From assembly GCF_008312935.1 (NCBI RefSeq), contig NZ_VSZO01000012.1:372001-436000 (forward strand): 64,000 nucleotides of DNA. The letters are read 5' to 3'. Below are positions 54,345 to 63,453 of the stretch, in pieces; within the stretch, counting starts at the first letter, position 1, and every line of letters begins with the position of its first letter. The notes beneath the pieces are model-generated. The model was not told where the DNA came from. It ran no database searches and saw only the letters and a list, made by a program, of their open reading frames with translations. The stretch is from Roseiconus lacunae (GTDB lineage: Bacteria > Planctomycetota > Planctomycetia > Pirellulales > Pirellulaceae). The position numbers and the translations under genes are program-made.

Positions 54345-55067
54345 ATGATCGGATCGCCTCCTATGGGCTTTTTAAAACGCATCCTCCGAAACAACACGAC
54401 CGAAGAGACTGGATCGGTCTTCACCCCGGGAAGCTTCGAAGCATTATCCGAAGAAGAACTGCAAACCCACATGGGCATCCACAGCTACGGTGCCTTTGAC
54501 CTGACCGACGCGATTCGGCCGAGTTATGACTTGCAGGTCGTCCCTAAACAAGGCTTCCGATTCGACGAATATGTCGACGATAGCAGTCAAGCCCGCACGC
54601 CGGTTATCATGGCGTCGGTGACTCGTCGACTGATCATGGATCTGTTCCTTGATCTCATCGATCACCTCGGCCCAGTCGTCGACGTGGTGCTGGAAACCAG
54701 CCATCATCACAATTCGCACAATCAGGACCTGTATCGCGAGCATATCGACATGCCGGTCCTGAAAAGCATTCTCCTCGACCACGAAGAACTCTTGCTCAAC
54801 GACGGTTGCACCGGCGTCGCCGTGATCAACCCGACACGGCGACAAGAGGTCCAGTTGGACGAACACAAATTGATGATCGTGTACGGCAAACCCCTCGAAC
54901 AATTCGAACGAACGTTCATCGAATCGGATGTCTACCCGGACGACAAGCTGAAGTTCATCACCGAAGCGGAGCATGTTCACAGCAGTAGTGAAGCGTTGTT
55001 TGACCAGTTCAACACGCTGAAAAATCGCCTGGGTATGGACACCGACGACTACTCCGGTTGCGTCTAA
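54345..55067 (+). CDS. Hypothetical protein with His-rich segment
   Basis: A 240-residue soluble protein of no recognised family. Notable features are a well-ordered composition, a His cluster (ETSHHHNSHNQDLYREHIDM, about 117-136), and acidic ends. HKLMIVYGKPLEQFERTFIE suggests an alpha/beta fold. There is no signal peptide. An ATG at 54363 (MGFLKRIL) is an alternative start. It is the only gene between the divergent lipoprotein gene and an FMN reductase. The His cluster could bind metal, but that is speculation. Confidence 0.75.
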   Translation: MIGSPPMGFLKRILRNNTTEETGSVFTPGSFEALSEEELQTHMGIHSYGAFDLTDAIRPSYDLQVVPKQGFRFDEYVDDSSQARTPVIMASVTRRLIMDLFLDLIDHLGPVVDVVLETSHHHNSHNQDLYREHIDMPVLKSILLDHEELLLNDGCTGVAVINPTRRQEVQLDEHKLMIVYGKPLEQFERTFIESDVYPDDKLKFITEAEHVHSSSEALFDQFNTLKNRLGMDTDDYSGCV

Positions 55068-55181
55068 CGACCAACGGAAGTGCGTTTGAAGTCGGCCGTG
55101 GCTTATTTACCGCTTCGAATCGTTGCCGTAGGATCGCGGATAGAAATCCTCTTCCTGCACGATATTTGACAAGCAACGATC

Positions 55182-55700
55182 ATGATCCTGGTAATTAGCG
55201 CTAGCCTGAATCCCGGCAGCCGCAGCCGAATCTTAGCGAATGCGGCGAAGTCGCTTCTCGAAAATGACCATCAAGACGTCGCCACGTTCGACTTGGCACA
55301 GACACCGCTGCCCTTTTGCGACGGAGCCTCGGCGTACGGCGACCCCAACGTGATCGAGCTGGGAAAACTCATCGAAGCGGCTAACGCGATCATCATCGCC
55401 TCGCCTGTCTACAATTTCGATGTCAACGCGGCGATCAAAAACGCGGTCGAACTGACGGGCAAGAAATGGACCGGCAAGGTCGTCGCGATGATGCTGGCGG
55501 CAGGTGGCGCCGGAAGCTACATGAGCGCGATGGGGCTGGCCAATAGCCTGATGCTGGATTTTCGCTGCCTCATCGTTCCGCGGTTTGTCTACGCCCTCGG
55601 CGATGCCTTTGAAGGCAACGAAATCTCCGACGAGAACATCCAGGCCCGTGTCGGTCAAATGGTGCAGGAAACCATCCGATTGGCCGAGGCCCTGAAGTAG
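55182..55700 (+). CDS. NADPH-dependent FMN reductase family protein
   Basis: A 172-residue flavodoxin-like reductase. The FMN phosphate loop is SASLNPGSRSRILA, and the family motif ASPVYNFDVNAAIKNAVE and AAGGAGSYMSAM are present. Such enzymes reduce FMN, quinones or azo compounds with NAD(P)H; the exact substrate is unknown. There is no export signal. The gene stands alone and converges on nadD. Confidence 0.9.
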   Translation: MILVISASLNPGSRSRILANAAKSLLENDHQDVATFDLAQTPLPFCDGASAYGDPNVIELGKLIEAANAIIIASPVYNFDVNAAIKNAVELTGKKWTGKVVAMMLAAGGAGSYMSAMGLANSLMLDFRCLIVPRFVYALGDAFEGNEISDENIQARVGQMVQETIRLAEALK

Positions 55701-55763
55701 TCGCTCATCGCTTGCGGTTCTTTCTAAGGACCGCCAACGTCGCATCGTACGGTGCGATTAAAA

Positions 55764-56372
55764 TCAACTTGAATAAAGCTTGTTCGCCTTCAAGTACACC
55801 TCGACCGCATGGGGGACCCGGTAGCGGATGCTTCGCCCTTGACACACCCGATCACGAATGTCGCTGCTTGAGACTTCGATCGCGGGCATCTTGATCACAT
55901 TCGCTTTGAATTGCTCGATGCGTTCGGTCGAGACCAAACCCTCGAGGACATCAAAGTCGATCTCCGCCTCGCCGCCACGCTGCACAACGCTTAGCTGGAC
56001 GGATTCGAGCAATCGAGCAGGCTCGTGCCACCTTTGCATCGAAGCAAGCGAATCGCTGCCGATGATCAAGAACAACGTCGCGTCGGAAAATTCGGTCCCC
56101 ATCTCCGCGATCGTCTCTACCGTGTAGCTGACGCCCTGACGACGGATTTCACGGTCGTCAACAACAAATCCCTCGCGGCCGCCGATCGCCAGCCGCAACA
56201 TCTCTGCTCGCTGTTCGGGCGTGGCCGAAGCCCCCCCCGGCTTGAGTGGCTGTGCGGCCGTCGGGATCCAGTGCAGCCGATCGAGCGATAGCGACTCCCA
56301 CGCCGCCTCGGCGATCCACAAGTGTCCGACATGAACCGGGTCGAACGAACCGCCAAAGATCCCTAGTCGCAT
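55764..56372 (-). CDS. nadD: Nicotinate-nucleotide adenylyltransferase
   Basis: A 202-residue NAD biosynthesis enzyme joining NaMN and ATP. The nucleotidyltransferase signature GIFGGSFDPVHVGHLWIAE is at the N-terminus. WIPTAAQPLK, FLIIGSDSLASMQRWHEP and the ISSSDIRDR-type motif (here VSSSDIRDRVCQGRSIRYRV) follow in order, and YLKAN ends the family pattern. Length is normal. It is divergent from priA. Confidence 0.95.
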   Translation of the reverse strand: MRLGIFGGSFDPVHVGHLWIAEAAWESLSLDRLHWIPTAAQPLKPGGASATPEQRAEMLRLAIGGREGFVVDDREIRRQGVSYTVETIAEMGTEFSDATLFLIIGSDSLASMQRWHEPARLLESVQLSVVQRGGEAEIDFDVLEGLVSTERIEQFKANVIKMPAIEVSSSDIRDRVCQGRSIRYRVPHAVEVYLKANKLYSS

Positions 56373-56501
56373 CAGCTAATCCTCCGTTTAAATTTCATTT
56401 GCCACAAGCTCGTCGGATCAACAGCGGACCAACCGTGTCAAATCCTTCGGAACAATCCCGGCAAGTTTGTACCGACGATTCAATTGGCGACGGAATCCCT
56501 T

Positions 56502-59108
56502 ATGCTGACCAGTGTCCACGCTACAACGTCTGCTTCGAGCGGCCAACCCGACGGCCCCCTAACCATGTCACCCCCCTTCCCTTCTGATCGTCAGCCAGGT
56601 GATTTACCAAATCCGCCGTCCAGCCAACCCGCAAACCGGCCATCCGCTTCCTCTCCCCCGACGACTCCGAACCGCCCCGACGATCCAAAATCCCGGACGG
56701 CATGTGTCGACGGAAGCTTGACGGCACCTGGATTCGACGATCTGGAAAAAACACCCTACGCAGACCTTCAAAAGATTGACTCCCTTGACGTCGATGCCAA
56801 GCCCGACGACGGCACGACCCAAGGAGAACTGTTTGACACCGATCCGCCGCCTTGGGAACTCGAAACGCCCGAGGACACGGCGATCGCCAGTGTTGTTTTT
56901 CGCGACGCCCCCTTCGGCCCCTACGATTATCGGATCCCCGAACAATTCCGCGATGTCCTTCAACCCGGAATGCGTGTCCATGTTCCACTCGGGCGCCGGA
57001 AACAACCGACAACCGGCTGGTGCATCGAAACCAAGCTCGGCTCCAGTGGCGGGCGCAACCTAAGCGACGTCGCAGATGTCCTCGACGGTGAACCGCTTTG
57101 TGATCGGCCTTTGGTTCGGTTGGTGACGTGGATGAGCCACTATTACCAATCCCCGGCGGGCCAAGTCTTTGACGCCCTCATCCCCAGCAGCGTTCGATCG
57201 CAAGCAGGCACGCGTCAGCGCACCTACCTATCCCCTGCCCCGATCACCAAAGACAACGCCGCCGTCGAAGCGCTGCCGCCGAAACAGCAGCGTGCACTTC
57301 GCCTACTGATTGCCTCGGGACGCCCCATGACCGAGTCACAGTTGATGGTTCATGCCGATTGCACCGCCGCACCGATTCGAGCGTTGCGGAAGAAAGGCAT
57401 GGTCACCGAAAACAAACAGCGTGAACTGTCGTCCGGTATGACCACGCGTTGGCAAGTCGGTGACGGCGAACAAGTCGAAAAGCACACGCTGACCGACGAA
57501 CAAACCGCCGCCCTGAGGCAAATCACCGGTGCCGTCGATTCCGCCGAACCGCGCACCCTGCTTCTGCACGGGGTGACCGGTAGCGGTAAGACCGAGGTTT
57601 ACATCCAAGCGATCGAGCATGTCGTTAAGTTTGGCCGCGCGGCGATCGTGCTCGTTCCCGAGATCAGCCTCACACCGCAGACGCGCGGCCGCTTTGAACG
57701 CCGTTTTCAGTCGGTGGCTGTTTTACACAGTCAAATGACTCCTGCCGAACGCCACTACCAATGGCAGCGGATTCGCCGCGGCGAAGTGCAGGTAGTCGTC
57801 GGCCCCCGAAGCGCAGTCTTTGCCCCCCTGCCCCGCCTCGGGTTAATCATTCTTGATGAAGAACACGATGGATCATTCAAACAAGACAGCCAACCACGCT
57901 ACCATGCACGAAAAGTCGCCTACGCGCGCGCCCGGTCCCTGAAGATCCCATTGCTTCTTGGTAGTGCAACGCCGTCACTCGAATCTTGGTACGCAACCGA
58001 GACCGGACATGCGGAGTTGATTTCGATGCCCAATCGCGTCGGAAATCGCCCGATGCCGGATGTCCAACTCGTTGACCTTCGGCTCAAAGACGAACGATCC
58101 ATGGGCGGATCGATCAGCCGCCGCTTGCACCAAGCAGTCAACGAAACACTTCACGAAAAAGGGCAGGTTATCCTGCTGCTCAATCGCCGCGGGTTTGCGA
58201 CGACCATCCAGTGCCCCGCTTGCGGTCACGTCGTTGCCTGCCCCGAATGCGAGCTCCCGCTCACCCATCACCGCGACGGAAGCAAAGCGGTTTGCCACTA
58301 CTGCGATTACACCATCGCGACGCCGCCCTGGTGCCCGGAGTGTCGCTTCGACGGGATTCGCTACAGCGGTCTCGGAACGCAAAAACTTGAAGTCGAAGTC
58401 AAAGCTCGATTCCCCAAAGCACGCGTCGCACGGATGGACAGCGATACGATGCGTCGCCCCGGTAGCCACCAAAAAGTCCTCGCCGCATTCCGTAGCGGCG
58501 AGATCGACCTGCTGCTTGGGACACAAATGATCGCCAAGGGACTGGACTTTCCGAACGTCCTTCTCGTCGGGGTGATCAATGCCGATGCCGCCCTACACTT
58601 CCCCGACTTTCGAGCCGGCGAGCGCACCTTTCAGCTCGTCACTCAAGTCGCCGGCCGGACCGGTCGAGGCTCACGCGGCGGTCGCGTCATCGTGCAAACC
58701 TTCTCCCCAGAACACATGGCAATCCAGGCCGCCTCTCGACACGATTACATTCAATTCGCCAAAGCCGAAATCGCGAACCGTCGCAAATTTAACTACCCAC
58801 CGCTCGGTTCGATCGCTCGGATTATCATCCGCGGGAGCATCGAAGATGTCACCGAAGCGACGGCCTGCTTGTTATTGCAACGTCTCGAATCGGCACGCGA
58901 ACGCCTCGGCGCGGAGGTACGCCTGCTCGGCCCCGCGCCACCCCCGATCGTCAAACTTCGTGGCAAATATCGATTTCACTTGCTGCTTCAATCGATCGAC
59001 CCGCTTCAGCTTGGCGCGACAATCCGGATGGCGACAAAGTCATTTAAGATTCCCGAAAAAGATGACGTCCAATACGTCGTCGACATCGACCCTCTGGACA
59101 TGCTTTAG
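56502..59108 (+). CDS. priA: Primosomal replication restart helicase PriA
   Basis: An 868-residue 3'-5' helicase that reloads the replisome at stalled forks. The family 3'BD begins near residue 125 (ASVVFRDAPFGPYDYRIPE). Walker A is GVTGSGKTEVY, the DEAH-box is LDEEHDGSFK, and GSATPSLES follows. Eight zinc cysteines lie in CPACGHVVACPEC and CHYCDYTIATPPWCPEC. Motifs V and VI are GTQMIAKGLDFPNV and QVAGRTGRGSRGG. The first about 120 residues are a Pro/Ser/Asp-rich tail absent from most PriA proteins. Start uncertain: a TTG lies six codons upstream and an ATG 21 codons downstream. Confidence 0.95.
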   Translation: MLTSVHATTSASSGQPDGPLTMSPPFPSDRQPGDLPNPPSSQPANRPSASSPPTTPNRPDDPKSRTACVDGSLTAPGFDDLEKTPYADLQKIDSLDVDAKPDDGTTQGELFDTDPPPWELETPEDTAIASVVFRDAPFGPYDYRIPEQFRDVLQPGMRVHVPLGRRKQPTTGWCIETKLGSSGGRNLSDVADVLDGEPLCDRPLVRLVTWMSHYYQSPAGQVFDALIPSSVRSQAGTRQRTYLSPAPITKDNAAVEALPPKQQRALRLLIASGRPMTESQLMVHADCTAAPIRALRKKGMVTENKQRELSSGMTTRWQVGDGEQVEKHTLTDEQTAALRQITGAVDSAEPRTLLLHGVTGSGKTEVYIQAIEHVVKFGRAAIVLVPEISLTPQTRGRFERRFQSVAVLHSQMTPAERHYQWQRIRRGEVQVVVGPRSAVFAPLPRLGLIILDEEHDGSFKQDSQPRYHARKVAYARARSLKIPLLLGSATPSLESWYATETGHAELISMPNRVGNRPMPDVQLVDLRLKDERSMGGSISRRLHQAVNETLHEKGQVILLLNRRGFATTIQCPACGHVVACPECELPLTHHRDGSKAVCHYCDYTIATPPWCPECRFDGIRYSGLGTQKLEVEVKARFPKARVARMDSDTMRRPGSHQKVLAAFRSGEIDLLLGTQMIAKGLDFPNVLLVGVINADAALHFPDFRAGERTFQLVTQVAGRTGRGSRGGRVIVQTFSPEHMAIQAASRHDYIQFAKAEIANRRKFNYPPLGSIARIIIRGSIEDVTEATACLLLQRLESARERLGAEVRLLGPAPPPIVKLRGKYRFHLLLQSIDPLQLGATIRMATKSFKIPEKDDVQYVVDIDPLDML

Positions 59109-59144
59109 CGGCGAAGGATTCGTGCTCGACAGAAAGCGATCGAA

Positions 59145-59654
59145 CTATTTTGCTTTGCGTTTTTCGCGGCTCACCAAGCGTTTCATTTTCTTCACATCAT
59201 CCTCGGCGACCACCCAGCCACGACAGTTTTTCGAACCACAACAGCACTTCGGAATCCACCACTGGGCTTCCCATTGATAATCGAACGTCAACTCGGTCCC
59301 CGGTTCGATGTTACAACGTGCGACCAAACCATTAGAGACTTCGGTGACCTGCACCATGTCGCAGTTGGGATTGCAAGAATGGTTGATATAGGCACCCGGG
59401 ATGATCGGTTCCAGGTACCAAGCATCATCCAAGTTCATCGCATACGTTGAACCGTCGTAATCGTCGGCGGCGATCAGTTGCCCCGTGATTTCGATCACCA
59501 ACTCGCCTGGCAAGAACTGCCGAGACGCGATAACCCCACGCCCTTTGCCCTTGATTTCGGCGACGTACACGTCGCGGTCTTCGTACGCCCGATATCCATA
59601 ATCTTGATCGACTTGGGCCTGCAGCTTACGTCGCCGTTTCTTTGATAGTTCCAT
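59145..59654 (-). CDS. SET-domain protein (lysine methyltransferase-like)
   Basis: A 169-residue protein made almost entirely of a SET domain, the S-adenosylmethionine-dependent lysine methyltransferase fold. The motifs are seen in order: GKGRGVIASRQFLPGELVIE, YINHSCNPNCD (the NHSCxPN pseudoknot) and GTELTFDYQWE. A post-SET-like Cys cluster, KCCCGSKNCRG, could bind zinc with the NPNC cysteine. The N-terminus and C-terminus are Lys/Arg-rich. Bacterial SET proteins methylate ribosomal or nucleoid proteins in some species; the target here is unknown. A TTG eight codons upstream is an alternative start. Confidence 0.88.
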   Translation of the reverse strand: MELSKKRRRKLQAQVDQDYGYRAYEDRDVYVAEIKGKGRGVIASRQFLPGELVIEITGQLIAADDYDGSTYAMNLDDAWYLEPIIPGAYINHSCNPNCDMVQVTEVSNGLVARCNIEPGTELTFDYQWEAQWWIPKCCCGSKNCRGWVVAEDDVKKMKRLVSREKRKAK

Positions 59655-60051
59655 ACCTGACAGCTTCTTCCAATCCAAAGGTTGCTTGCTGCAAAACCTA
59701 CGTCACGTTTTTAATCACGTGATACAAATCCAATCATCTCAAATGATGCACCGCCGGACGCATTTTTTAAAGGGTTTGAAAACGAAATTTTCTTTTGCGA
59801 ACCATGATCAATAAAGAATCGACGACGACGCGGCTGTTCTACAATCGGTGATCGAACCGTACCGCTGTCGCCTCACCGGCTACTTACCTGCGATCATTGT
59901 CACTCGACAGCCTGTTAACGTGAAGTAATGTGTGCGAAGCCGCCACTCTGACGTGATCGACGCGACAAGGCTACAATCAACCCCCGGTAAGGTTGTGAGG
60001 TGAGGTTGCAACACGAGCACGCCGAAAGACCGGACGGGGTGAGGCCAAAAA
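59655..60051. other. Intergenic region between divergent SET and PP2C genes
   Basis: About 400 bases with no credible gene, AT-rich in the first half. A possible promoter for the PP2C gene is described separately. Confidence 0.4.
59948..59977 (+). promoter_or_regulatory. Possible sigma-70-type promoter of the second PP2C gene
   Basis: CTGACG (59948-59953) and TACAAT (59972-59977) are separated by 18 bases. The -10 box has one mismatch, the -35 box two. It lies 75 bases before the start codon. Confidence 0.35.
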
Positions 60052-61032
60052 ATGCACGACTCAGAATTCGAATTCACGCAATCAGAAACCTTTGGCCGTA
60101 CGGACATCGGTCGCTGCCGTGCGGTGAACCAAGACCAATTCCTGATTGCCGAACTGAGCAAATCGATGCTGGTTTCGGCATCAAGCTTGGAAGAAATCCC
60201 CGCGGGTCGTTTTTATGGGAAAATGCAAGGGCAGGTGCTAATCGTCGCCGACGGCATGGGCGGGCATGCGGCCGGCGAGCAAGCCAGCAGCGTGGCGGCA
60301 CAACACCTGATTTCAAGACTGATCAACAGCGTCCATTGGTTCTTTCATTCCGACGAAGACAACGAAGAGGATTTCGTCAACTCACTCCGGCAATTACTCC
60401 GCGATGCCCATACACGCATCCTCTCTGAGGCTCGACATGACGCCAACAAGGCTGGCATGGGCACCACCCTCACGATGGCTTACATCAACTGGCCGACGAT
60501 GTATGTCGTCCATGCGGGCGATAGTCGCTGCTACCTGGTTCGGCAAGGGATGGCGAAACAATTGACGACCGATCACACGCTTGCTCGGCAAATGGTCGAA
60601 GCCGGCGGAATGAAACCCGAGGACGAAGCGTCAAGCCGCTGGAGCAACGTGCTGTGGAACGTCCTCGGCGGCCACGGCGAGCGCGAACTCCTCGCCGAAG
60701 TTCACCGGGTCGACCTGCAAACCGATGACTCGGTGATTCTCTGTAGTGATGGCTTGTACCGCTATCTTGAAAATGAACAATTGGCTCAATTTGCGTCCGC
60801 CCAAAATGACGCCTCCCTGCTCTGTCAGCAATTGATCGACTTCGCCAACCAAGCCGGCGGGGAAGACAACATCACTGTGATCGTCGCCCATCCAAAACCC
60901 GCACATCATCGTCAACTTACCGACAGCAGCTTGACGATCAACAACGCGTATACGGACACGATTCCTGATCGTCCGACGGATGAGCTGACGAGCGATGACT
61001 TGAGTGACGTCGTCAAACGATCTGACGCCTGA
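60052..61032 (+). CDS. PP2C-family protein serine/threonine phosphatase (second copy)
   Basis: A 326-residue paralogue of the gene at 2478. Metal-site aspartates are in AVNQDQF (D28), IVADGMGGHAAGE (D67), LCSDGLYRYLE and GGEDNITVIVA. HAGDSRCYLVRQG and LTTDHTLARQMVEAGG closely match the first copy, and the same short segment is inserted after the first motif. The C-terminal 40 residues are a Thr/Ser/Asp-rich tail absent from the first copy. GAGG lies seven bases before the ATG. It is followed 11 bases later by the DMT transporter, but a functional link is unclear. Confidence 0.93.
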   Translation: MHDSEFEFTQSETFGRTDIGRCRAVNQDQFLIAELSKSMLVSASSLEEIPAGRFYGKMQGQVLIVADGMGGHAAGEQASSVAAQHLISRLINSVHWFFHSDEDNEEDFVNSLRQLLRDAHTRILSEARHDANKAGMGTTLTMAYINWPTMYVVHAGDSRCYLVRQGMAKQLTTDHTLARQMVEAGGMKPEDEASSRWSNVLWNVLGGHGERELLAEVHRVDLQTDDSVILCSDGLYRYLENEQLAQFASAQNDASLLCQQLIDFANQAGGEDNITVIVAHPKPAHHRQLTDSSLTINNAYTDTIPDRPTDELTSDDLSDVVKRSDA

Positions 61033-61043
61033 CCTCGCACGAC

Positions 61044-62003
61044 ATGCCAAACTCCCCAATGTGGCTCGGCCCTGCCTGTGGTCTCGCTTCCGCCGTCCTT
61101 TACACGCTCACCAACATCGCATTGCGAAAATGTGTTGACGTCGACCCCTACTTGGTCTCTGCCGTCAAAGCAGCTCCCACCGTGGCGGTCCTCGGTCCGC
61201 TGCTTTGCTGGAATCGATGGGTGGGTTCGTCCACGGCCGCGACCGAACGCCCATTTGAACAACTCACAGCGCTGCGGTTGGGCCGGTTCATCGGTGCGTC
61301 GTTCTTAGCACAGTTTTTCGGCAATGCGGCTTTCCAAAAGGCACTCGGTTACATCGGACTTGCCGCATCTGTCCCGATCACTTTAGGGGTACTGATCGTC
61401 GGCGGTGCGATCTTCGGTGCGATCCTGTTGGGCGAAGCTGTTAGCCGACGCAAGATCATTGCGATGATCACTCTCATCGTCGCCGTCGTCGTCCTCTCAC
61501 TCCCCGAGACGACCGCAAACGAAACAACCGTCTCACGCTCGGCGGCGGAAATTCTCACGGGGTCGCTGTGGGCCGCACTCAGTGGACTCGCTTATTCGCT
61601 CTTCGGTGTCACGATGCGGATGACACTCCAGCACGGATTCCGATCCAATGTGCTGATGTTTGTCAGCGGTCTGACCGGCGTCATCACACTCTGGAGCTAC
61701 TGTGCGGTGATGCTCGGCTGGAATACCATCAGCCGAACGTCGCCGGATCAATGGCTGGCAATGACAGCCGCCGGGTTCCTGAATTTTTCAGCGTTCGTCG
61801 CCATCACCGCGTCGCTACGTCTATTGCCGGTGGTCGCGGTCAATCTGATCAATGCATCCCAAGTCGCGATGGCTGCCGTTGCAGGCGTGATTCTCTTTTC
61901 AGAACCCATCACTTTCCGGCTGGCCGTCGGGATCGGCTTGACCTTCATCGGATTGATCATCCTTGCCAGACGCACCCGCGCCCCACTGGTGATCACAGAC
62001 TAG
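61044..62003 (+). CDS. EamA/DMT-family transporter
   Basis: A 319-residue inner-membrane protein with about ten hydrophobic helices in two similar halves of five (for example MWLGPACGLASAVLYTLTNI, then IIAMITLIVAVVVLSLPE; in the second half GSLWAALSGLAYSLFGVTMR and LAVGIGLTFIGLIILARRTR). This is the drug/metabolite exporter superfamily layout; the solute is unknown. It follows the second PP2C gene by 11 bases, so they probably share a transcript. A hairpin repeat lies 34 bases after its stop. Confidence 0.87.
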   Translation: MPNSPMWLGPACGLASAVLYTLTNIALRKCVDVDPYLVSAVKAAPTVAVLGPLLCWNRWVGSSTAATERPFEQLTALRLGRFIGASFLAQFFGNAAFQKALGYIGLAASVPITLGVLIVGGAIFGAILLGEAVSRRKIIAMITLIVAVVVLSLPETTANETTVSRSAAEILTGSLWAALSGLAYSLFGVTMRMTLQHGFRSNVLMFVSGLTGVITLWSYCAVMLGWNTISRTSPDQWLAMTAAGFLNFSAFVAITASLRLLPVVAVNLINASQVAMAAVAGVILFSEPITFRLAVGIGLTFIGLIILARRTRAPLVITD

Positions 62004-62382
62004 GGCTCCGTCTAGATCCAATGCTTGGTTTAGAAAGATCAGCTGACGGGTGTTAACCCCGGTTATTGCAACGAAACCACGGCGAACGACAATCGACTGA
62101 CCCTCGTTTAAAATGTTGATGAAACACCGGTCCGTGATTGCTGACAAAACTTCGTTTTCCCAATCGGTATCGGCGTAATGGCCGTGATGTTAAGGACACT
62201 GCTCCTGAAATCCATCCAATCTCCGCACCAGTGCAAAATGGAAAATTTGGATCTCAGAAACAGAACTTCACTCCATCGCGGTGGTTAAACTAACGCTACG
62301 GCGTGATCTCCCCATGACTCGCTCTGATGCGGTCCGATCGCGCCGGCTCCCCTCCCCTGCCCTTACCTGATTAGGTGCATTG
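62004..62382. other. Intergenic region with a hairpin repeat
   Basis: About 380 bases between two genes in the same direction. Apart from REP-like copy G (62037-62102) no gene or clear signal is seen. Confidence 0.4.
62037..62102. repeat. REP-like hairpin repeat, copy G
   Basis: Left arm AGCTGACGGGTGTTAACCCC. The right arm, including AACCACGGCGAACGACAATC, is diverged. The loop ATTGCAACGAAACC is nearly identical to copy A's loop. Confidence 0.65.
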
Positions 62383-62892
62383 ATGAAGAGTACGATTCTT
62401 GGTGTCGCGATGGCCTTTGTTTTGACCACTCCTTTGACTGCGGCTGATGAAAAACCCAATCGAAAGAAAGGGCAACGCAACAACGCAGCGGCACAAGTCA
62501 TGAAACAACTTGAAAAGGCCGAACTAACCGAGGAACAGCAGACCAAGCTTAAAGAACTGGCCAAGAAGACCGGCGCGGAAATGCAAGCCCTCCGCAAGGA
62601 AGCTGGTATCACCCCGGAATTGATGAAGAAGCGAGCCGAAGCGCAGAAAGAGCTGAAAGAAAGCGGCAAAAAGCCAGCCGAATTGTTCGCAGAAGTCAAC
62701 AAGAAAGCCGGACTGAGCGAACAGCAAGCCACTGCGCTGAAGAAAGCTAACGAAATGCGTGCCGATCTGCTCAAGAAAGCGGTCGCCATGCTGAGCGAAG
62801 ATCAAAAGTCCAAGCTGCCAAAGCAACTCCTGCGCCGAGGCATGGAGAAAAAGGATGGCAAGAACCGCAAAGCAAAGAAGAAAGCTGAATAA
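62383..62892 (+). CDS. Exported Lys/Ala-rich helical protein of unknown function
   Basis: A 169-residue protein with a signal peptide (ILGVAMAFVLTTPLTAA). The rest is helical and very basic (MKQLEKAELTEEQQTKLKEL, KKAGLSEQQATALKKAN, then a KKDGKNRKAKKKAE tail). Repeated LTEEQQxKLKEL-like units recall Spy/LTxxQ-type periplasmic proteins, but the classic motif is not complete. The ATG at 62383 is chosen over a TTG one codon earlier. A strong terminator follows 33 bases downstream. Confidence 0.78.
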   Translation: MKSTILGVAMAFVLTTPLTAADEKPNRKKGQRNNAAAQVMKQLEKAELTEEQQTKLKELAKKTGAEMQALRKEAGITPELMKKRAEAQKELKESGKKPAELFAEVNKKAGLSEQQATALKKANEMRADLLKKAVAMLSEDQKSKLPKQLLRRGMEKKDGKNRKAKKKAE

Positions 62893-62925
62893 CGTTTCTT
62901 CTCGCACCAAGCCAAACTCCAGACG

Positions 62926-62973
62926 AGCCGATCACGTTAGCAGGTAACTGTCCTGCGGCGTGATCGGCTTTTT
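62926..62973 (+). terminator. Rho-independent terminator with nested hairpin
   Basis: AGCCGATCACG (62926-62936) pairs with CGTGATCGGCT (62959-62969), followed by TTTTC. Inside the loop GCAGG and CCTGC form a second stem. Confidence 0.88.
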
Positions 62974-62976
62974 CTA

Positions 62977-63453
62977 TCCCCGAGGTATGAAGTGAGTCGC
63001 GACACATGCAGTGTTCGTTCATGCCAGACCGAGCCACTGCCCCCATAGCCACTGACTTTTCTAATCCTGACGCATGCCCCCTACGCTCGACGGCGTTTGC
63101 GTTCGACAGCCCTCAGCTTGACCAAAAAGCTTGACAAACGTAATCCAAGCCGACAAAATAGACAAACAATCTATAGTGTTTCGCAGTTGAAACGATTCGG
63201 GCCGACGACACCAGCGTACCAATTCAGAAACTGAGGGATGCATCTAGAGATCCGTCAGCACTAATAGTGAATTCCCTTTTCGCGTGACAGCCCGACGTAA
63301 GGGTGTTCGACTCGTAGTGACTGGATAGGTCTTCAATGCCCCTGGTTCTCTGGAATGAGTGTTCGACGATTGATTGTCCCTTACCCGTTCCACCTCGATC
63401 ACACTGCGGCGAACGCTCACCAATACCGTATTGGCCCTTCAACGTAAACGACG
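62977..63453. other. Intergenic stretch, no gene seen
   Basis: About 475 bases before the last gene. ACAGCCCGACGTAAG at 63287-63301 repeats a sequence from the hairpin at 35712. No other structure is recognised. Confidence 0.35.
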
